Source: Vibrio sp. NTOU-M3
GTDB taxonomy: Bacteria; Pseudomonadota; Gammaproteobacteria; Enterobacterales; Vibrionaceae
Reading direction: 5' to 3'
DNA: 64,000 nt
Assembly: GCF_040869035.1 (NCBI RefSeq)
Contig: NZ_CP162100.1
Location: 2,542,001 to 2,606,000 of the forward strand
How positions within the stretch are numbered: position 1 is the first letter of the stretch; the number at the start of each line of letters is the position of its first letter. The translations under genes and the position numbers were made by a program. Of this stretch, positions 26,566 to 36,061 are shown one piece after another. The notes below the pieces were generated by a model that saw only the letters and a list, made by a program, of their open reading frames with translations, did no database searches and was not told the origin of the DNA.

Positions 26566-28908
26566 ATGCAGCAATCTGAAATACTCTCATTGGCGGAAAG
26601 ACTAATTCCAGCCTACAACTCTGATGATTTTAATTTCGTTTTATCACAAATGACGGAAGGTGAAGCGCCGTCTGTCAAAATTCTGGTAAAAATGGAGTTG
26701 AATCGAGTCATGGCACCATGCTCGAAGAGTATAGATCTGCGTGGCCGAGTCCAAGGCGAATGCCGTGAATACGAATTAGATGGGATCAAACACTGGCTGG
26801 ATGATGTCGCCTTTAATGCCTATCACAAAAATACACGCAAGTTTGGTGGTTACACCGAAGGTGTGTGGGAAGCACTATGCAATACTCGAAACAACTTCCG
26901 CGTAATGCAACAACGAGGAAAACTGAAAAACAAAGGTCTAAGTAACGAAGACCATCAGTTTGAAGTTGAACCCATCACACTAGGCTACGACTTAAAGCGG
27001 CGAGAAAACCGGCTTAAACTCTCTTCTCAAATTGAAATCATGCTCCCGCGAGATCAACTCGTACATGCAGTAACGGTTGATGTCTCCCCTTCTGGTGCTC
27101 GTTTCAAAGTTCCAACTGCATTTGACTATAAACTTGGCGAAGTGATTGAAGTCACCTATGTTGAGCTGGCAAAACATTCTGAGATTTACGAGATTGCGGC
27201 ACCGCTTCAATACCGCATTGTGGGCATTGATGAGTCTTATGAGAATGATGCCGTAAAGTTTTTGCGCGTATTGAGGCTAACAGAGACCAACGTCATTGAA
27301 CAAGTGATTCAAGAAAACCTTCAATCGGATTCGCTTAAAGCTCGACACGATAATCAAGACAAAATCATCCGAGCTAGAACGAGAGGCTACGAGCACGCCT
27401 ACCTAAAGCACACTTGCAATTTACCTGTCTTTTTTAGTGGCAATGAGCTGAAGTTGGTACTCATGACAGAGAACAACAAGCCAATATGGCAGTACTGGCA
27501 CGATGAACGTAACCAACAGACTTTAAGCAGTTTATTTCATAAAGAAAGAATGAAGCACTTAACAATGCCGGGCCTTAGAGGCAGCAATAATGTGCTCTAC
27601 TCCTTCACCCATGAGCATCAAAATAAGAAACTATTTTTCTCCATGATGATGCCTGAAGCTTCACGAGAAATTCGTCAGTTGTTTTGGCATGTTGGAGCAA
27701 AAAAAAGTTGTTGGAAAGCCTTTCGCTTATCTGTTTTTGAACTGTCTGAGGAAGACAAAACCCAGCTTGCCCCTCACACATCTGAACTTCAGCTAAACAA
27801 TGATGAATTGACACATTGTGGCTTCTTACAAGAGATCTCTGACTCATCCATGGGTAGAGACTACATTCTGACCGAAAAGCCTAGGTTACCAACAAACACA
27901 CTGAATCAATTCATCCACTCACGTCAATCGACTTCGCAGCCTGCCTGTCTCTACTTTGATGCAAAGTCACGACGCAGAGAGCCACGCTATCAGTTCCGCT
28001 CCCCATTAACATTAACTTATTCTAACCAGCAAAATGCTGGCGTCACCGTTGATATATCTAAACATGGCTGCAGTGTTGCGTTGGCAGAGCCAAGTAAGCT
28101 CAAAGCGGGAGAAAACTGTTTCGTCAATTTCCGTGAACTTCAATTGTATGACAAGTCACTACCTTTGGATGCCGTCCCTTATAAAGTGATACGGATCAGT
28201 CCGGGTGGGAAACAACTTCAATTAGCGATTCACGAAGACAGCCATACGAACAAAACCATCGCATTTTTTGGTGCCTTAATCGACCACAATAAAGAGAAAC
28301 TCAATGCGAAGAAAGAGCTGTTGCCTAGTAATGAGTTACTTGAAGGATTGCATAATATCTTGCTCGACAAAATGGTCAGTACGCCACTGTTTTTCGAGAA
28401 AAAAGGGGGGAACTTAAGTCCTAGTATTATTGGAGTGAACTACCCACTCCTACCTCACCTTGCCCTGCTTGCCAAGCTGGGACAAGAGCAAAGCTTCTCC
28501 GTTGAGCCCATCTATAAAGGACGTACCAATACCCTACTTGCAACGCCAATGAAGCGTATCGAAGGGGCGGAACCTCAATATCACGAACTGTACCTTTCCG
28601 CGCTAAAATTTGGCACACGAATTCAATCGTTGGAGACCAAACTTGCCAGTGATTTTGAGTCAATCAAAGAGCGAATTAGCTTTATTAAAAAGGCACAGGC
28701 GATGGGCGACTTTTATGCGCTACGAATTTGTGGTGCGCCAGTTTTTGAACCCATCACCGCCTTGTTACGAAAAGACATTGAAGAATTAACCCAGATCAGC
28801 ATGCATCAGGCAAGAAGCTTAGAGAAAGAAATAGCCACCATTGTTGGCTATGGCGAGCTGATTGATATCACCGAAGAAGTACTTATTCGACTCGAACTGA
28901 CCAAATAA
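26566..28908 (+). CDS. plzC: PilZ-domain c-di-GMP receptor, PlzC-type
   Basis: A 780-residue cytoplasmic protein with two PilZ domains. The first (about residues 145-240) carries RRENR and DVSPSG; the second (about 470-570) carries RREPR and DISKHG. Both thus keep the RxxxR and [D/N]xSxxG c-di-GMP-binding signatures. The N-terminal 130 and C-terminal 200 residues match no domain I can name. Position beside radA and serB matches V. cholerae VC2344 (PlzC), which has been linked to motility and infection phenotypes. It starts divergently from radA, and a short hairpin follows at 28910-28934. Confidence 0.88.
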   Translation: MQQSEILSLAERLIPAYNSDDFNFVLSQMTEGEAPSVKILVKMELNRVMAPCSKSIDLRGRVQGECREYELDGIKHWLDDVAFNAYHKNTRKFGGYTEGVWEALCNTRNNFRVMQQRGKLKNKGLSNEDHQFEVEPITLGYDLKRRENRLKLSSQIEIMLPRDQLVHAVTVDVSPSGARFKVPTAFDYKLGEVIEVTYVELAKHSEIYEIAAPLQYRIVGIDESYENDAVKFLRVLRLTETNVIEQVIQENLQSDSLKARHDNQDKIIRARTRGYEHAYLKHTCNLPVFFSGNELKLVLMTENNKPIWQYWHDERNQQTLSSLFHKERMKHLTMPGLRGSNNVLYSFTHEHQNKKLFFSMMMPEASREIRQLFWHVGAKKSCWKAFRLSVFELSEEDKTQLAPHTSELQLNNDELTHCGFLQEISDSSMGRDYILTEKPRLPTNTLNQFIHSRQSTSQPACLYFDAKSRRREPRYQFRSPLTLTYSNQQNAGVTVDISKHGCSVALAEPSKLKAGENCFVNFRELQLYDKSLPLDAVPYKVIRISPGGKQLQLAIHEDSHTNKTIAFFGALIDHNKEKLNAKKELLPSNELLEGLHNILLDKMVSTPLFFEKKGGNLSPSIIGVNYPLLPHLALLAKLGQEQSFSVEPIYKGRTNTLLATPMKRIEGAEPQYHELYLSALKFGTRIQSLETKLASDFESIKERISFIKKAQAMGDFYALRICGAPVFEPITALLRKDIEELTQISMHQARSLEKEIATIVGYGELIDITEEVLIRLELTK

Positions 28909-28909
28909 A

Positions 28910-28934
28910 AAAGCGAGGACTTATGCTTCGCTTT
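28910..28934. terminator. Hairpin between plzC and serB
   Basis: A seven-base stem (28910-28916 with 28928-28934) between convergent genes, with an A-run upstream that gives a T-run on the minus strand. It is a modest terminator candidate for serB. Confidence 0.55.
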
Positions 28935-28938
28935 CTAT

Positions 28939-29919
28939 TTAAGGTGTTGGTTTCCAGCTTAATTTCTTCTGTTTGGCTAACATGGCAGATAAGACACACA
29001 ATACCCCGCCAAGTCCAGCATAGCGCACTGCAACCTGTGCCTGCGCTTCAACTTTAGGTTTTGCATGATACGCAACGCCTAATCCAGCCGCTTCCATCAT
29101 GACCAGATCATTTGCACCATCACCAACAGCAATAGTGTTGTGAACTTCTACGTCATATTGCTCTGCAAGCTGAACTAAAATGTCAGCTTTAGTCTGTGCT
29201 GAAACCACCTCTCCCAATACACGTCCGGTGAGCTTACCGTCGATAATTTCCAGTTGATTAGACTGAGCATGATCTAAGTCGAGCAAGGACTTGAGATGAT
29301 CAGAGAAGTAGGTAAAGCCGCCTGACGCGATCGCTGTTTTCCATCCAAATTGATGTAGCGTCGCCACCAGCTCTTTTAAATCTGGCATCAGAGGTAATTC
29401 TGCACGAACCGACTCGAGGATACTTTCATCCGCCCCAGCTAACTTTCCAACACGCTGGCGTAAACTTTGCTCAAAGTCGAGCTCTCCTTGCATCGCTCGT
29501 TCAGTCACTTCAGAGACTTCTTCACCAACGCCTGCGAGCTTAGCAATTTCATCAATACACTCGATCTGAATGGCTGTTGAGTCCATGTCCATGACGATCA
29601 AACCGGGCTTAGATAAATCTGGCACCTCTGTTAAACGCGCATAGTCCAGCTCCAGTGCTTGAAGAATTGATTCATGCTCTTGAGTTAGCTCTACGCCCAT
29701 AAGCGCAACTTCATATTTTCCTACCGCCCATACATCCACAACAGGAGTATAGTCACCAACGAAGAAGTCGATGTCTTCAAAGTGCTGTGGTGACAAGAAT
29801 TCACCGTAGATAATCCAACTCGCTTTTGCTTTATCAAACTGGGTAGCAAAACGGGTTTCAGGAAGGCGATTAAGTAAAGTAGTTTGACGACGAATAGAGA
29901 ATGTCTTCAACGTTTCCAT
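28939..29919 (-). CDS. serB: Phosphoserine phosphatase
   Basis: A 326-residue HAD-superfamily enzyme that makes L-serine from phosphoserine. Motif I is DMDST at residues 111-115 (nucleophile Asp111), the serine of motif II is in TAIASGGFTYF, and motif IV is VGDGANDLVMM. The N-terminal 100 residues form a regulatory-type extension as in E. coli SerB. An AAGGAT ribosome site precedes the ATG. ytjB is divergent, as in E. coli. Confidence 0.96.
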   Translation of the reverse strand: METLKTFSIRRQTTLLNRLPETRFATQFDKAKASWIIYGEFLSPQHFEDIDFFVGDYTPVVDVWAVGKYEVALMGVELTQEHESILQALELDYARLTEVPDLSKPGLIVMDMDSTAIQIECIDEIAKLAGVGEEVSEVTERAMQGELDFEQSLRQRVGKLAGADESILESVRAELPLMPDLKELVATLHQFGWKTAIASGGFTYFSDHLKSLLDLDHAQSNQLEIIDGKLTGRVLGEVVSAQTKADILVQLAEQYDVEVHNTIAVGDGANDLVMMEAAGLGVAYHAKPKVEAQAQVAVRYAGLGGVLCVLSAMLAKQKKLSWKPTP

Positions 29920-30022
29920 GTAATTAAATCCTTATTTAAACTCCCAACAACTTACCCTATTGCAATTTACAAACGCAAGTCTCAATATTCTCTATAGTAT
30001 GAATATTCCGTATAGGACTGTT

Positions 30023-30625
30023 ATGGATACTTCTTTATTTTCATTTCGCATGGCTTTGAGGGTGTTAGCCATTCTATCGCTGATCGCAATGGTCGGGGTG
30101 ATTGGTGTCAACAGCGTCAAGATCACCAAAGGTAATGAGCAAATTCAAGCGAATCAGCTAGAAACATTAACCAAGGTGCTGATCTCTCAAGCATCATTGT
30201 CCGCGAGCGAGATGATCATTCAACAAGATCAAGAGCGCCTGCTGAAACTCACCAACCAGCTAGCGAAAGATAATTTAGTGTTTGATGCCGCGATCTACGA
30301 CTCTGAAGGGGTGCGCCTCGCTGCAAGTGACACATCAAAATCGGTACGAGAGATCTTAGGGCTTGATACGCCACTGGAAACAGCACGAATTGGCCGTCAA
30401 CAACTGGTTGAACCGATCTTACATGACAGCAGTATTATTGGCTTTGTCCGCATTACTTTTGAAACAGGAAAAGTCACAGCATTTTCGGATCATTACTATC
30501 GCAAAAGCGATCGTTACATGTATTCAATGGTTGGAATGAGTTTTATCGGTGGGTTACTACTAGCGTTTGTCCTACGCAGAAAACCTCAAAATAAGGGGGA
30601 AAACCTCCTACTCAAAAATGTCTAA
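30023..30625 (+). CDS. ytjB: YtjB/SMP-family membrane protein
   Basis: A 200-residue protein with an N-terminal membrane segment (about 12-32), a periplasmic region with coiled-coil character and a second membrane segment (about 165-185) near the basic C-terminus. The layout matches the Smp/YtjB family, conserved beside serB in enterobacteria and vibrios. Its function is poorly defined. I chose the ATG at 30023, with AGGA upstream; upstream in-frame ATGs at 29999 and earlier overlap the promoter region (TATAGT at 29993-29998). Confidence 0.8.
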   Translation: MDTSLFSFRMALRVLAILSLIAMVGVIGVNSVKITKGNEQIQANQLETLTKVLISQASLSASEMIIQQDQERLLKLTNQLAKDNLVFDAAIYDSEGVRLAASDTSKSVREILGLDTPLETARIGRQQLVEPILHDSSIIGFVRITFETGKVTAFSDHYYRKSDRYMYSMVGMSFIGGLLLAFVLRRKPQNKGENLLLKNV

Positions 30626-30632
30626 CTGATAT

Positions 30633-30664
30633 AAAAAAGCCTCAGCAGTTGCTGAGGCTTTTTT
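30633..30664. terminator. Bidirectional terminator between ytjB and deoD
   Basis: An eight-base GC-rich stem (30639-30646 with 30651-30658) extended by A-run and T-run, between convergent genes. Confidence 0.92.
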
Positions 30665-30676
30665 AATTTTCTTTAG

Positions 30677-31396
30677 TTATTCTGCGTCACCAAGCAATAC
30701 AGAATCTAGGGCAATGATCATCATGTCGTTAAACGTGGTTTGACGCTCATCTGAAGTGGTTTGCTCACCTGTTTTTATGTGGTCTGAAACCGTACAGATA
30801 GTCAGAGCTTTCGCACCATATTCCGCACAGACGCCGTAGATGCCTGCCGCTTCCATTTCAACACCGACGATGCCGTACTTGTCCATTACGTCGAACATTT
30901 CTGGATCCGGCGTGTAGAACAGCTCAGCAGAGAATAGGTTACCCACTTTCACTTCAATACCACGTGCTTTCGCTGCATCTTCTGCTGCACGCACCATTTT
31001 GTAATCTGCAATCGCCGCAAAATCATGACCTTTGAAGCGAATACGGTTCACTTTAGAGTCAGTACACGCGCCCATACCAATCACAACATCGCGAACTTTG
31101 ATGTCTTCACTTACCGCACCACAGCTACCCACTCGGATAATTTTCTTCACGCCAAAATCTTTGATTAGTTCAGTCGCGTAGATTGAACATGACGGAATAC
31201 CCATACCGTGGCCCATAACAGACACCTTACGGCCTTTGTATGTCCCAGTGAAACCATACATGTTACGTACATCGCACACCTGTACTACGTCCTCTAGGAA
31301 GGTCTCTGCGATGTATTTTGCTCGCAATGGATCGCCCGGCATAAGAACAACATCTGCAAATGCACCCATTTCTGCGTTGATATGTGGAGTTGCCAT
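30677..31396 (-). CDS. deoD: Purine nucleoside phosphorylase DeoD-type
   Basis: A 239-residue hexameric purine nucleoside phosphorylase that cleaves (deoxy)inosine, guanosine and adenosine to base plus (deoxy)ribose-1-phosphate. Signatures are GSCGAV and [19 protein letters not shown]. Length and N-terminus (MATPHINA) match E. coli DeoD. It is the last gene of the deoCABD set, 90 bp after deoB, with an AAAGGAAA ribosome site and a terminator behind it. Confidence 0.97.
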   Translation of the reverse strand: MATPHINAEMGAFADVVLMPGDPLRAKYIAETFLEDVVQVCDVRNMYGFTGTYKGRKVSVMGHGMGIPSCSIYATELIKDFGVKKIIRVGSCGAVSEDIKVRDVVIGMGACTDSKVNRIRFKGHDFAAIADYKMVRAAEDAAKARGIEVKVGNLFSAELFYTPDPEMFDVMDKYGIVGVEMEAAGIYGVCAEYGAKALTICTVSDHIKTGEQTTSDERQTTFNDMMIIALDSVLLGDAE

Positions 31397-31486
31397 GATT
31401 CAATTTCCTTTTCTTAATCGGAGTAAGTTAGCAATAAACAAAAGAATAGAGGGACAAGCCCTCTATTTAAATCAAACTATTTGTAA

Positions 31487-32707
31487 TTACAGGAAATTCT
31501 TCCCGTATTCCATAGGAGAGGTACCAAAGTAACTCGCCAAGGTTTGGCCGATATCAGCAAAGCTATCGCGACGACCCAGTGAACCTGCTGGCACTTTTTT
31601 CCCGTAGACAATGACAGGGATATGTTCACGTGTGTGATCAGTACCCGGCCATGTAGGATCACAACCGTGGTCAGCGGTAAGAATTAACAGGTCATCTTCT
31701 TCCATCAGCTCCATTACTTCATGGATACGACCGTCAAAGTACTCTAGCGCTGCTGCATAACCCGCTACGTCACGACGGTGGCCGTAAGCTGAATCGAAAT
31801 CAACGAAGTTAGTGAATACGATAGTATTGTCACCCGCTTCTTTGATTGCTTCTTTGGTTGCTTCAAATAGAGCTGGGATGCCCGTTGCTTTAGTCTTCTT
31901 AGTGATACCACAGCCAGCATAGATATCAGAGATCTTACCAATCGAGTGAACTTCACCGCCCTTCTCATCTACTAGCTTTTGAAGAATCGTTGCTGAAGGT
32001 GGCTCAACAGATAGGTCACGACGGTTACCGGTACGCTCAAACTGACCTTTACCTGGGCCAATGAATGGACGAGCGATAACACGGCCAATGTTGTAATCTT
32101 CAAGCTCTTCACGTGCGATTTGGCACAGCTCTAGTAGACGCTCTAGACCAAACGTTTCCTCGTGACATGCAATTTGGAAAACAGAGTCAGCTGAGGTATA
32201 GAAGATGGGTTGGCCAGTCTTCATATGCTCTTCACCTAGGTCATCAAGAACCTGAGTACCTGACGCGTGGCAGTTACCTAGGAAGCCGTCTAGACCTGCA
32301 CGCTCAAGAATGCGATCTGTTAGCTCTTTCGGAAAGCTGTTTGCTTTATCAGTGAAGTAGCCCCAGTCAAACAGGACAGGTACACCTGCAATTTCCCAGT
32401 GGCCTGATGGAGTATCTTTACCAGAAGAAAGCTCAGCCGCATGGCCGTATGCACCGATGATTTCAGCGTCAGCGTCAAGGCCAGAAGCAAAGCTGCCTGT
32501 TGACTCTTTGTGCGCCATCGCTAGGCCTAGCTTAGATAGGTTAGGTAGCTTTAGTGCGCCGCTACGATCCGCGTTGTCCGCTAAACCTTTGTCACACTGC
32601 TCTGCAATATGACCTAGGGTATCAGAACCCACATCACCAAAATCTTTCGCATCAGCCGTTGCACCGATACCAAATGAGTCTAAGACTAAAATAAATGCTC
32701 TTTTCAT
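31487..32707 (-). CDS. deoB: Phosphopentomutase
   Basis: A 406-residue alkaline-phosphatase-superfamily enzyme that interconverts (deoxy)ribose-1-phosphate and -5-phosphate. Metal-site motifs are visible: VLDSFGIGA at the N-terminus and [19 protein letters not shown] near residue 340. It takes the product of DeoA/DeoD and feeds DeoC. An AAGGAAGAG ribosome site precedes it, and an ERIC-like element separates it from deoA. Confidence 0.97.
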   Translation of the reverse strand: MKRAFILVLDSFGIGATADAKDFGDVGSDTLGHIAEQCDKGLADNADRSGALKLPNLSKLGLAMAHKESTGSFASGLDADAEIIGAYGHAAELSSGKDTPSGHWEIAGVPVLFDWGYFTDKANSFPKELTDRILERAGLDGFLGNCHASGTQVLDDLGEEHMKTGQPIFYTSADSVFQIACHEETFGLERLLELCQIAREELEDYNIGRVIARPFIGPGKGQFERTGNRRDLSVEPPSATILQKLVDEKGGEVHSIGKISDIYAGCGITKKTKATGIPALFEATKEAIKEAGDNTIVFTNFVDFDSAYGHRRDVAGYAAALEYFDGRIHEVMELMEEDDLLILTADHGCDPTWPGTDHTREHIPVIVYGKKVPAGSLGRRDSFADIGQTLASYFGTSPMEYGKNFL

Positions 32708-32770
32708 TGCTCTCTTCCTTTAACTGGCCGAGAGCAAAAGCTCAATCGACCAATCTAATTAATATTATGC

Positions 32771-32895
32771 TAATCCCTAAATAATTGGAGTTGCAGCTAG
32801 GCGACAAGAAAATTCAGCCCTATGAGCATAGAGGCTCTATGTGATTAGGGTGAATTTTCGCCGTCAACAACGCTGCAACTTCAAGTATGACGGGA
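32771..32895. repeat. ERIC-like palindromic repeat between deoA and deoB
   Basis: A roughly 125-bp element with imperfect dyad symmetry around the core CATAGAGGCTCTATG. Its right end, CTGCAACTTCAAGTATGACG, closely matches the end of the enterobacterial ERIC consensus. It ends 1 bp before the deoA stop codon complement and fills most of the intergenic gap. A second copy lies at 34320-34446. Confidence 0.8.
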
Positions 32896-34224
32896 TTAAA
32901 GGTCTTCAGCGCGAATCTGACGATATACCTCTGGTGTTGGCGTATATTCGCCGCCAATCGTGATTGCGGCTTTCAGTGCGTTCGCCGCTTCTTGCCACTG
33001 CTCTTCATTGCGAGCGTGGATCACAGCTAGAGGCTTGTCACTAGACGCTTGTTCACCCAAGCGAATAAAGCCATCAAAGCCGACTGCGTAGTCGATCACG
33101 TCGGTTGCAACGCGGCGACCACCACCCATAGAAACAACTGCCATACCGATTGCACGGGTATCCATTGCTGAAACAACACCAGATTCATCAGCAAAGACTG
33201 GCTTGATGATTTCTGCTTTTTCTAGGTAGTTATCGTAGTTCTCGACAAAGTCTACTGGGCCACCAAGGCCTGCAACCATCTTGCCGAAGCATTGTGCCGC
33301 TTTACCGTTATCGAGTACTTCCATCAGTTTTGCACGCGCATCTGCTGTGTCATCAGCAAGTTTTGCTAGTACCAACATTTCAGCACATGACGCCATCGTT
33401 ACTTCTAGTAGACGAGGGTTACGGTATTCACCAGTTAGGAACTGAACCGCTTCACGAACTTCTACTGCGTTACCCGCTGAAGAAGCCAGTACTTGGTTCA
33501 TATCAGTTAGAATTGCAGTTGTCTTGGTGCCTGCACCGTTTGCTACCGCTACGATGGATTTCGCTAGCTCTTCAGATGCTTCGTAAGTTGGCATAAATGC
33601 GCCAGAGCCTACTTTTACATCCATAACTAGAGACTCAAGACCGGCAGCCAGTTTCTTAGACAGAATTGACGCTGTGATAAGCGAGATGTTATCTACTGTT
33701 GCGGTAATATCACGAGTCGCGTAAACACGCTTGTCTGCAGGTGCTAAGTCACCAGTTTGACCGATAATTGCCACGCCGGCGTCTTTTGTCACATCACCAA
33801 ATACTTCATTAGTCGGTGTGATGTTGTAGCCTGGAATTGACTCAAGCTTGTCTAGCGTACCGCCAGTGTGACCAAGGCCACGACCAGAGATCATAGGTAC
33901 GAAGCCGCCACACGCTGCCACCATAGGGCCAAGCATTAGCGAAGTTACGTCACCCACACCACCGGTTGAGTGTTTATCAACGATAGGACCGCCAAACTCT
34001 TTGTGGCTCCAATCGATCACCATGCCAGAGTCACGCATTGCACACGTCAGTGCGATACGCTCAGGCATTGTCATTTCGTTGAAAAAGATGGCCATTGCAA
34101 ATGCCGCGATCTGACCTTCAGATACAGAATTGTTTGCAACACCTTGTATGAAGAAGTTGATTTCTTCGGCAGTTAGAACTTCGCCGTCGCGTTTTTTACG
34201 AATAATTTCTTGAGGTAAGTACAT
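32896..34224 (-). CDS. deoA: Thymidine phosphorylase
   Basis: A 442-residue enzyme that splits thymidine to thymine and deoxyribose-1-phosphate. Signatures are KHSTGGVGD near residue 84 and [17 protein letters not shown] near 113. The start at 34224 has a GGGAGGAT ribosome site and gives the standard N-terminus [14 protein letters not shown]; an upstream reading to 34290 has no such support. It is second in the deoCABD operon and is flanked on both sides by ERIC-like elements. Confidence 0.97.
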   Translation of the reverse strand: MYLPQEIIRKKRDGEVLTAEEINFFIQGVANNSVSEGQIAAFAMAIFFNEMTMPERIALTCAMRDSGMVIDWSHKEFGGPIVDKHSTGGVGDVTSLMLGPMVAACGGFVPMISGRGLGHTGGTLDKLESIPGYNITPTNEVFGDVTKDAGVAIIGQTGDLAPADKRVYATRDITATVDNISLITASILSKKLAAGLESLVMDVKVGSGAFMPTYEASEELAKSIVAVANGAGTKTTAILTDMNQVLASSAGNAVEVREAVQFLTGEYRNPRLLEVTMASCAEMLVLAKLADDTADARAKLMEVLDNGKAAQCFGKMVAGLGGPVDFVENYDNYLEKAEIIKPVFADESGVVSAMDTRAIGMAVVSMGGGRRVATDVIDYAVGFDGFIRLGEQASSDKPLAVIHARNEEQWQEAANALKAAITIGGEYTPTPEVYRQIRAEDL

Positions 34225-34319
34225 TAGATCCTCCCATGCTTTGAGCAGCAAGGTTGTAAGGTAAAGAGGTAATGTGGAGCAGCGAGTCACTACTCCACCA
34301 AACAGACTTTGTCATTATT

Positions 34320-34446
34320 TACTCTCAAACTATTTGGCGTTGCAGCTAGGCGACAAGTAAGTTCATTCCTATGAGCATAGAGGCTCTATGTGATCAGGAT
34401 GAACTTACGCAGTCAACAACGCTGCGGCGTCAAATAGGACGAGAGA
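34320..34446. repeat. ERIC-like palindromic repeat between deoC and deoA
   Basis: A 127-bp copy of the same element as at 32771-32895, sharing GTTGCAGCTAGGCGACAAG and the CCTATGAGCATAGAGGCTC core, with dyad symmetry. It abuts the deoC stop codon. A length near 127 bp equals the classical ERIC length. Confidence 0.8.
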
Positions 34447-34447
34447 A

Positions 34448-35224
34448 TTAGTAAGCTGCTGGGTCAGCAGTCTCGTCTGTTACTTCTAATGTATTAAGTA
34501 GGTTAGTTAGCAGGCTTGACGCACCGAAACGGTAGTGACGAGCATCAACCCAGTTGTCACCTAGGATTTCATCAGCCATTGCTAGGTATGCCGCTGCGTC
34601 TTCTGCAGTGCGAACACCACCTGCTGGTTTGAAACCAACAGTTTCTGCAACGCCCATATCGCGAATAACTTCAAGCATCATGCGAGCGTATTCTGGTGTT
34701 GCGTTTACTGGCACTTTACCAGTTGAAGTTTTAATGAAGTCTGCACCCGCTTTGATACAGATTTCAGAAGCTTTCTTGATTAGCGCTTCTTCTTTCAGTT
34801 CACCTGTTTCGATGATCACTTTAAGAAGGATGTCACCACACGCTTCTTTACATTGCTTCACTAGCTCGAAGCCAACTTCTTCGTTACCTGCCATTAGAGC
34901 ACGGTAAGGGAATACTACGTCTACTTCATCAGCACCGTAAGCGACTGCCGCTTTTGTCTCAGCAACTGCGATTTCGATGTCGTCGTTACCGTGTGGGAAG
35001 TTAGTTACGGTCGCGATGCGAACGTCTGGTGTACCTTGCTCACGAAGTGTCTTCTTAGCAATAGGAATAAAGCGAGGGTAAATACAGATTGCAGCTGTGT
35101 TACCTACTGCTGATTTTGCGTCATGACATAGTGAAATAACTTTCGCGTCAGTATCGTCATCATTCAGCGTAGTTAGGTCCATTAGTTTAAGTGCACGTAG
35201 TGCTGCTGCTTTTAAATCGCTCAT
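34448..35224 (-). CDS. deoC: Deoxyribose-phosphate aldolase
   Basis: A 258-residue class I aldolase that cleaves 2-deoxyribose-5-phosphate to glyceraldehyde-3-phosphate and acetaldehyde. The Schiff-base lysine is in [12 protein letters not shown] (about residue 167), and the phosphate-binding [10 protein letters not shown] is near 200. It is the first gene of the deo operon, with a CGGAGAT ribosome site. Confidence 0.97.
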   Translation of the reverse strand: MSDLKAAALRALKLMDLTTLNDDDTDAKVISLCHDAKSAVGNTAAICIYPRFIPIAKKTLREQGTPDVRIATVTNFPHGNDDIEIAVAETKAAVAYGADEVDVVFPYRALMAGNEEVGFELVKQCKEACGDILLKVIIETGELKEEALIKKASEICIKAGADFIKTSTGKVPVNATPEYARMMLEVIRDMGVAETVGFKPAGGVRTAEDAAAYLAMADEILGDNWVDARHYRFGASSLLTNLLNTLEVTDETADPAAY

Positions 35225-35328
35225 TTCTATCTCCGATCAATATTCAAAAATTTCACTACTCAGCCCACGGCACTCCACCGTGAGTTTATGGCTAAACAGT
35301 CATTAATGAACGGACTTGGTTCCTTGAA

Positions 35329-35365
35329 GACTCGGTATATACAGCGAATGAAACACCTCTAGCAA
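35329..35365 (-). promoter_or_regulatory. Candidate deo operon promoter with CytR-like half-sites
   Basis: On the minus strand TTGCTA (35365-35360) and TATATA (35341-35336) are separated by 18 bases, predicting a start near 35329. Inverted CGCAAC and GTTGCT elements across 35360-35384 resemble CytR half-sites. A TCACA half of a CRP site lies further upstream near 35453-35457, without a good partner half. All of this is pattern-based. Confidence 0.4.
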
Positions 35366-35506
35366 CATTGCTAAAAGGGTTGCGTATACCAATTGCTATC
35401 CTTGTCACCGCACAGTACCAGTTTGGTCTATGGCACAACAATCTGTGATTGCGGTGTCTAACATGTATATCGCCAGTGCTCATCATACTCCTTGTATCAA
35501 TCAGCG

Positions 35507-35677
35507 CTAGCTAAAAAACTTCTCAATAATCCATTGATAAGTAATGCCACCTAAGTACACCCCTACAATGCCCATCACACCAGATAACACTGGGGGAGCA
35601 GGTATTGGCAACTTAATGGCAGAAAACAGGATTCCGACAACAAACCCAGCTAGGGTTGCGAGGATAACTTCATTCAT
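35507..35677 (-). CDS. XapX-domain small membrane protein
   Basis: A 56-residue protein with two hydrophobic segments around LPIPAPPVLSGVMGIVGVYLG, the hallmark of the XapX family of short membrane proteins. The function of the family is unknown. The start at 35677 has a TAGGGTAG site and gives the usual length; an extension to 35710 is unlikely. Confidence 0.75.
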   Translation of the reverse strand: MNEVILATLAGFVVGILFSAIKLPIPAPPVLSGVMGIVGVYLGGITYQWIIEKFFS

Positions 35678-35990
35678 GAGTTCTACCCTACTTTCTATAG
35701 ACATATACATTATAGATATTTATCGCAAAACTGTAGTTGCTCATAGAGCGCAAACGGTTTGTATCTCAAAAAAGGTTTTGTTCAACGTTTGCTCAATCTT
35801 ATCGATATCCAAACGCAGTGAATTTATTGCCTAAATCCAATTAGGCTGACGTATTTCTAAGTATTTTGTTCGCGAACAAAGGCAACAAGAATATGACTCC
35901 CAAGGTGTTTCGTTTCACTAAATGATTGGGGCGAATATTCGCAGTTAACATCGTTAGCAAGCAAAAAACGACGAAAGAAAAAATAAAAAA
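35678..35990. other. Intergenic region upstream of the XapX gene with a degenerate ERIC-like copy
   Basis: About 310 bp between the XapX gene start and the nupC terminator. From about 35875 to 35977 it matches the right half of the deo ERIC-like elements (for example TGATTGGGGCGAATATTCGC) with many substitutions, so it is probably a decayed third copy. TGTTCGCGAACA (35867-35878) is a perfect 12-base palindrome. Nothing else is recognised. Confidence 0.5.
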
Positions 35991-36027
35991 GCCCCGTAGC
36001 ACACAACGTGTGACTACGGGGCTTTTT
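35985..36027. terminator. Terminator after nupC
   Basis: A nine-base GC-rich stem (35991-35999 with 36014-36022) with an inner CACAC/GTGTG stem, flanked by A-run and T-run, so it can act in both directions. Confidence 0.92.
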
Positions 36028-36061
36028 AAAACGGCGTCTATATAATCTTTCGCTTAATCAA

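Noticed and set aside
35292..35486. 64-codon minus-strand ORF upstream of deoC
   Set aside because: It has no ribosome site or recognisable sequence and overlaps the deo promoter region.
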